Source: Tuwongella immobilis (GTDB lineage Bacteria > Planctomycetota > Planctomycetia > Gemmatales > Gemmataceae). From it: a stretch of 64,000 nucleotides of DNA. The stretch is from contig NZ_LR593887.1 in NCBI RefSeq assembly GCF_901538355.1, positions 6,486,920-6,550,919 of the forward strand. The letters run 5' to 3'. Positions 62,728 through 64,000 of this stretch are shown in pieces. How positions within the stretch are numbered: the stretch's first letter is position 1; every line of letters begins with the position of its first letter. The notes under the pieces are model-generated. The model was given only the letters and a program-made list of their open reading frames with translations. It searched no databases and was not told the DNA's origin. The translations under genes were made by a program, and so were the position numbers.

Positions 62728-64000
62728 ATGCACATGCTTCAACGAACGCGATTCGGCTGGGGAATCGGCCTCGTTCTGTCTCTGCCAATCGTGATGCCAT
62801 GGATCGCCCCTCGGCTGATGGCTGCGGATTCGCCCGTGCATCGGTTGCCGCCGGAAACCGTGCTCGCACTCGAAATTCCGCAGCCGGCCCGCCTGACCGG
62901 ACCGCTGTTGAAATGGCTGCCGGGATCAGTGTTGGCCGATCCGTTGGCCGCCATCGAATCCGCCCGAGACGCCGCCGCCAAACACGCCGCCGCCAAACGC
63001 AACGCTGCCCAGTCGCCCAAAACAGCGCCAGACCGCGACATTCCCGAACCAGCCGATGTCACCGAAGATGCCGAAGAACAACTCGATCGCCCCCGCATGA
63101 TGCTGGCCCTGTGGGGCGCGCTCGTGTCGCCGGAATCGTTGGCCGATGTCAGCAAAGCGGAATCGTTCACGCTGGCGTTCGTCAAACTACCCGACCATCC
63201 ACTTCCACGCGGCGTGCTGCTGATCCGCACCGGACAATCGCAGACGCTGCCCATTCTGATGCGTTCCTGGATGATTTATCATCCCTCGCTGCGGCCACTG
63301 CCCAAGATCGGCGAATTTCGGTTGATGCGCGAATTCGTGCAGGAGATCCCCGACGCTAACGACGATGCCCCGCCCGATTCGCCACCACCCATGCCCAAAG
63401 AGCGGACCGATGTTCTGACCATTGCCACGGCACCCGGATGGGTCATCGTGGGCGATCATGTCGATCTGGTCAAACAGATGATTGACCGAGTTCGCTCCGC
63501 CCCCGCCGCCAATCAATGTGCCGCCATAGGAGAACTATCGCGGGAAAATCCCACAATTTGGCTGCAAACTTTGAAATTTTTCCAGAATTCCGGAATTTCT
63601 CGCCTCTTCGACCCATCATTGCTCGGCGGATTGAACGATTTCGTGCTGCCCGCCTCGCAAGTCAAGCCGATCACCCTCGAACTCATTCCACAAGGCGAAA
63701 CGCTGCAACTCATCGCGCGCATGCCGTTGAGCGACTCGCGCGGACCACTGTTGGAATTGCTGCGCTCGCCGGGCCAAGCCGCACCTGCGATGACACCCAC
63801 GACCGCACCGGCGTCTCCCCCCGCAACCGGATCGGGGACGGGGGGCGATTCCGCTGGCGGTGTCGTGACGTGGGCCCTTCCGCCGGGTGAGGAGACCGCC
63901 AACCGCTTGTTGCAATTCGCCGATCGTTGGGCGAAGGCGCATGGCGTGATTGGTGCATTGCCCAGCGAATGGGTCGATGGCTTGGCGCAGCAGAATCCGC
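62728..64000 (+). CDS. Secreted protein of unknown function, one-unit relative of the upstream gene (cut by window end)
   Basis: The frame is open from ATG 62728 (AGGGGTAG upstream region, spacing loose) to the right edge, 424 codons. Signal peptide TRFGWGIGLVLSLPIVMPWI with cleavage near LMAADS. After an Ala/Lys-rich linker (SARDAAAKHAAAKRNAAQSP) it shares segments with the previous gene: SLADVSKAESFTLAFVKLPD, VLLIRTGQSQTLPILMRSWM and TIATAPGWVIVGDHVDLVKQ match VFRMPKTATA, AIVRLGQSTILPLLI and TYALAPGCLLVGDD there. So it is a paralogue with at least one unit. Function unknown. Confidence 0.8.
   Translation, partial: MHMLQRTRFGWGIGLVLSLPIVMPWIAPRLMAADSPVHRLPPETVLALEIPQPARLTGPLLKWLPGSVLADPLAAIESARDAAAKHAAAKRNAAQSPKTAPDRDIPEPADVTEDAEEQLDRPRMMLALWGALVSPESLADVSKAESFTLAFVKLPDHPLPRGVLLIRTGQSQTLPILMRSWMIYHPSLRPLPKIGEFRLMREFVQEIPDANDDAPPDSPPPMPKERTDVLTIATAPGWVIVGDHVDLVKQMIDRVRSAPAANQCAAIGELSRENPTIWLQTLKFFQNSGISRLFDPSLLGGLNDFVLPASQVKPITLELIPQGETLQLIARMPLSDSRGPLLELLRSPGQAAPAMTPTTAPASPPATGSGTGGDSAGGVVTWALPPGEETANRLLQFADRWAKAHGVIGALPSEWVDGLAQQNP

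Noticed and set aside
1-64000. A CRISPR array, tRNA or rRNA genes, prophage or defence island
   Set aside because: I found no regularly spaced short repeats, tRNA-like cloverleafs, rRNA segments, integrases, phage structural genes or restriction/nuclease defence modules in the window.

Overview
The window reads as chromosomal DNA of a planctomycete, most likely of the family Gemmataceae. This rests on inference from gene content: secreted FG-GAP/VCBS propeller proteins that begin with an S-L-E-x-R-x-x-P-A motif instead of a normal signal peptide, many lineage-type ECF sigma factors, secreted single-CxxCH cytochrome proteins, a short Cys-rich YTV-like wall protein, Gfo/Idh/MocA oxidoreductases and TIM-barrel sugar isomerases, small TTR-like lipoproteins, and an LpxC/OmpH outer-membrane cluster. 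The DNA is GC-rich, and strong codon bias produces very long antisense open frames that are not genes. I saw no rRNA, tRNA, CRISPR array, prophage or insertion sequence.

Layout. 1-3.5 kb (minus): a large beta-helix/FG-GAP surface protein running off the left edge, preceded by an ECF sigma factor. 3.7-9.4 kb: an acyl-CoA ligase convergent with a LysR regulator, which diverges from a three-gene sugar-acid type operon (TIM-barrel isomerase, Gfo/Idh dehydrogenase, DapA-like aldolase). 9.5-17.3 kb (minus): terC-hemG, a 909-aa double-propeller protein, a c-type cytochrome and a second ECF sigma factor. 17.5 kb: an orphan ligase-associated DNA exonuclease. 18.7-28.6 kb (minus): nine co-directional genes with short gaps or overlaps: an MBOAT acyltransferase, four tandem SGNH-like paralogues joined by ATGA overlaps, threonine synthase, DapB and a ceramidase-like hydrolase. 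28.8 kb: a small secreted protein.

29.6-38.3 kb (plus): a Gld-type ABC exporter (ATPase, permease, GldG-like protein) followed by a 1436-aa DUF4340-repeat protein. 38.8 kb: the Cys-rich wall protein. 40.2 kb: glgC. 41.6-45.5 kb (minus): a membrane protein and the ompH-lpxC-Gfo/Idh group. 45.8-49.7 kb: a small lipoprotein, a GT2 glycosyltransferase behind a structured leader, a Tat-type TIM-barrel protein, and a Pro-rich secreted protein interrupted by an in-frame TGA. 49.8-52.2 kb: a HEAT-repeat protein. 52.2-52.9 kb: a large imperfect inverted repeat between convergent genes. 52.9-57.5 kb (minus): a DUF4397/FG-GAP protein and glycogen phosphorylase. 57.7-64 kb (plus): NadE and two paralogous secreted proteins of unknown function, the second cut by the right edge.

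Themes: surface and envelope building (propeller proteins, YTV-like wall protein, LpxC/OmpH, MBOAT-SGNH acylation, Gld-type export) plus glycogen storage (glgC, glgP). The best candidates for something new are the MBOAT-SGNH tetrad, the Gld-type exporter with its giant DUF4340 partner, the inverted-repeat element at 52.2-52.9 kb, and the structured leader before the GT2 gene. No defence system or other unmistakable new machinery was found.
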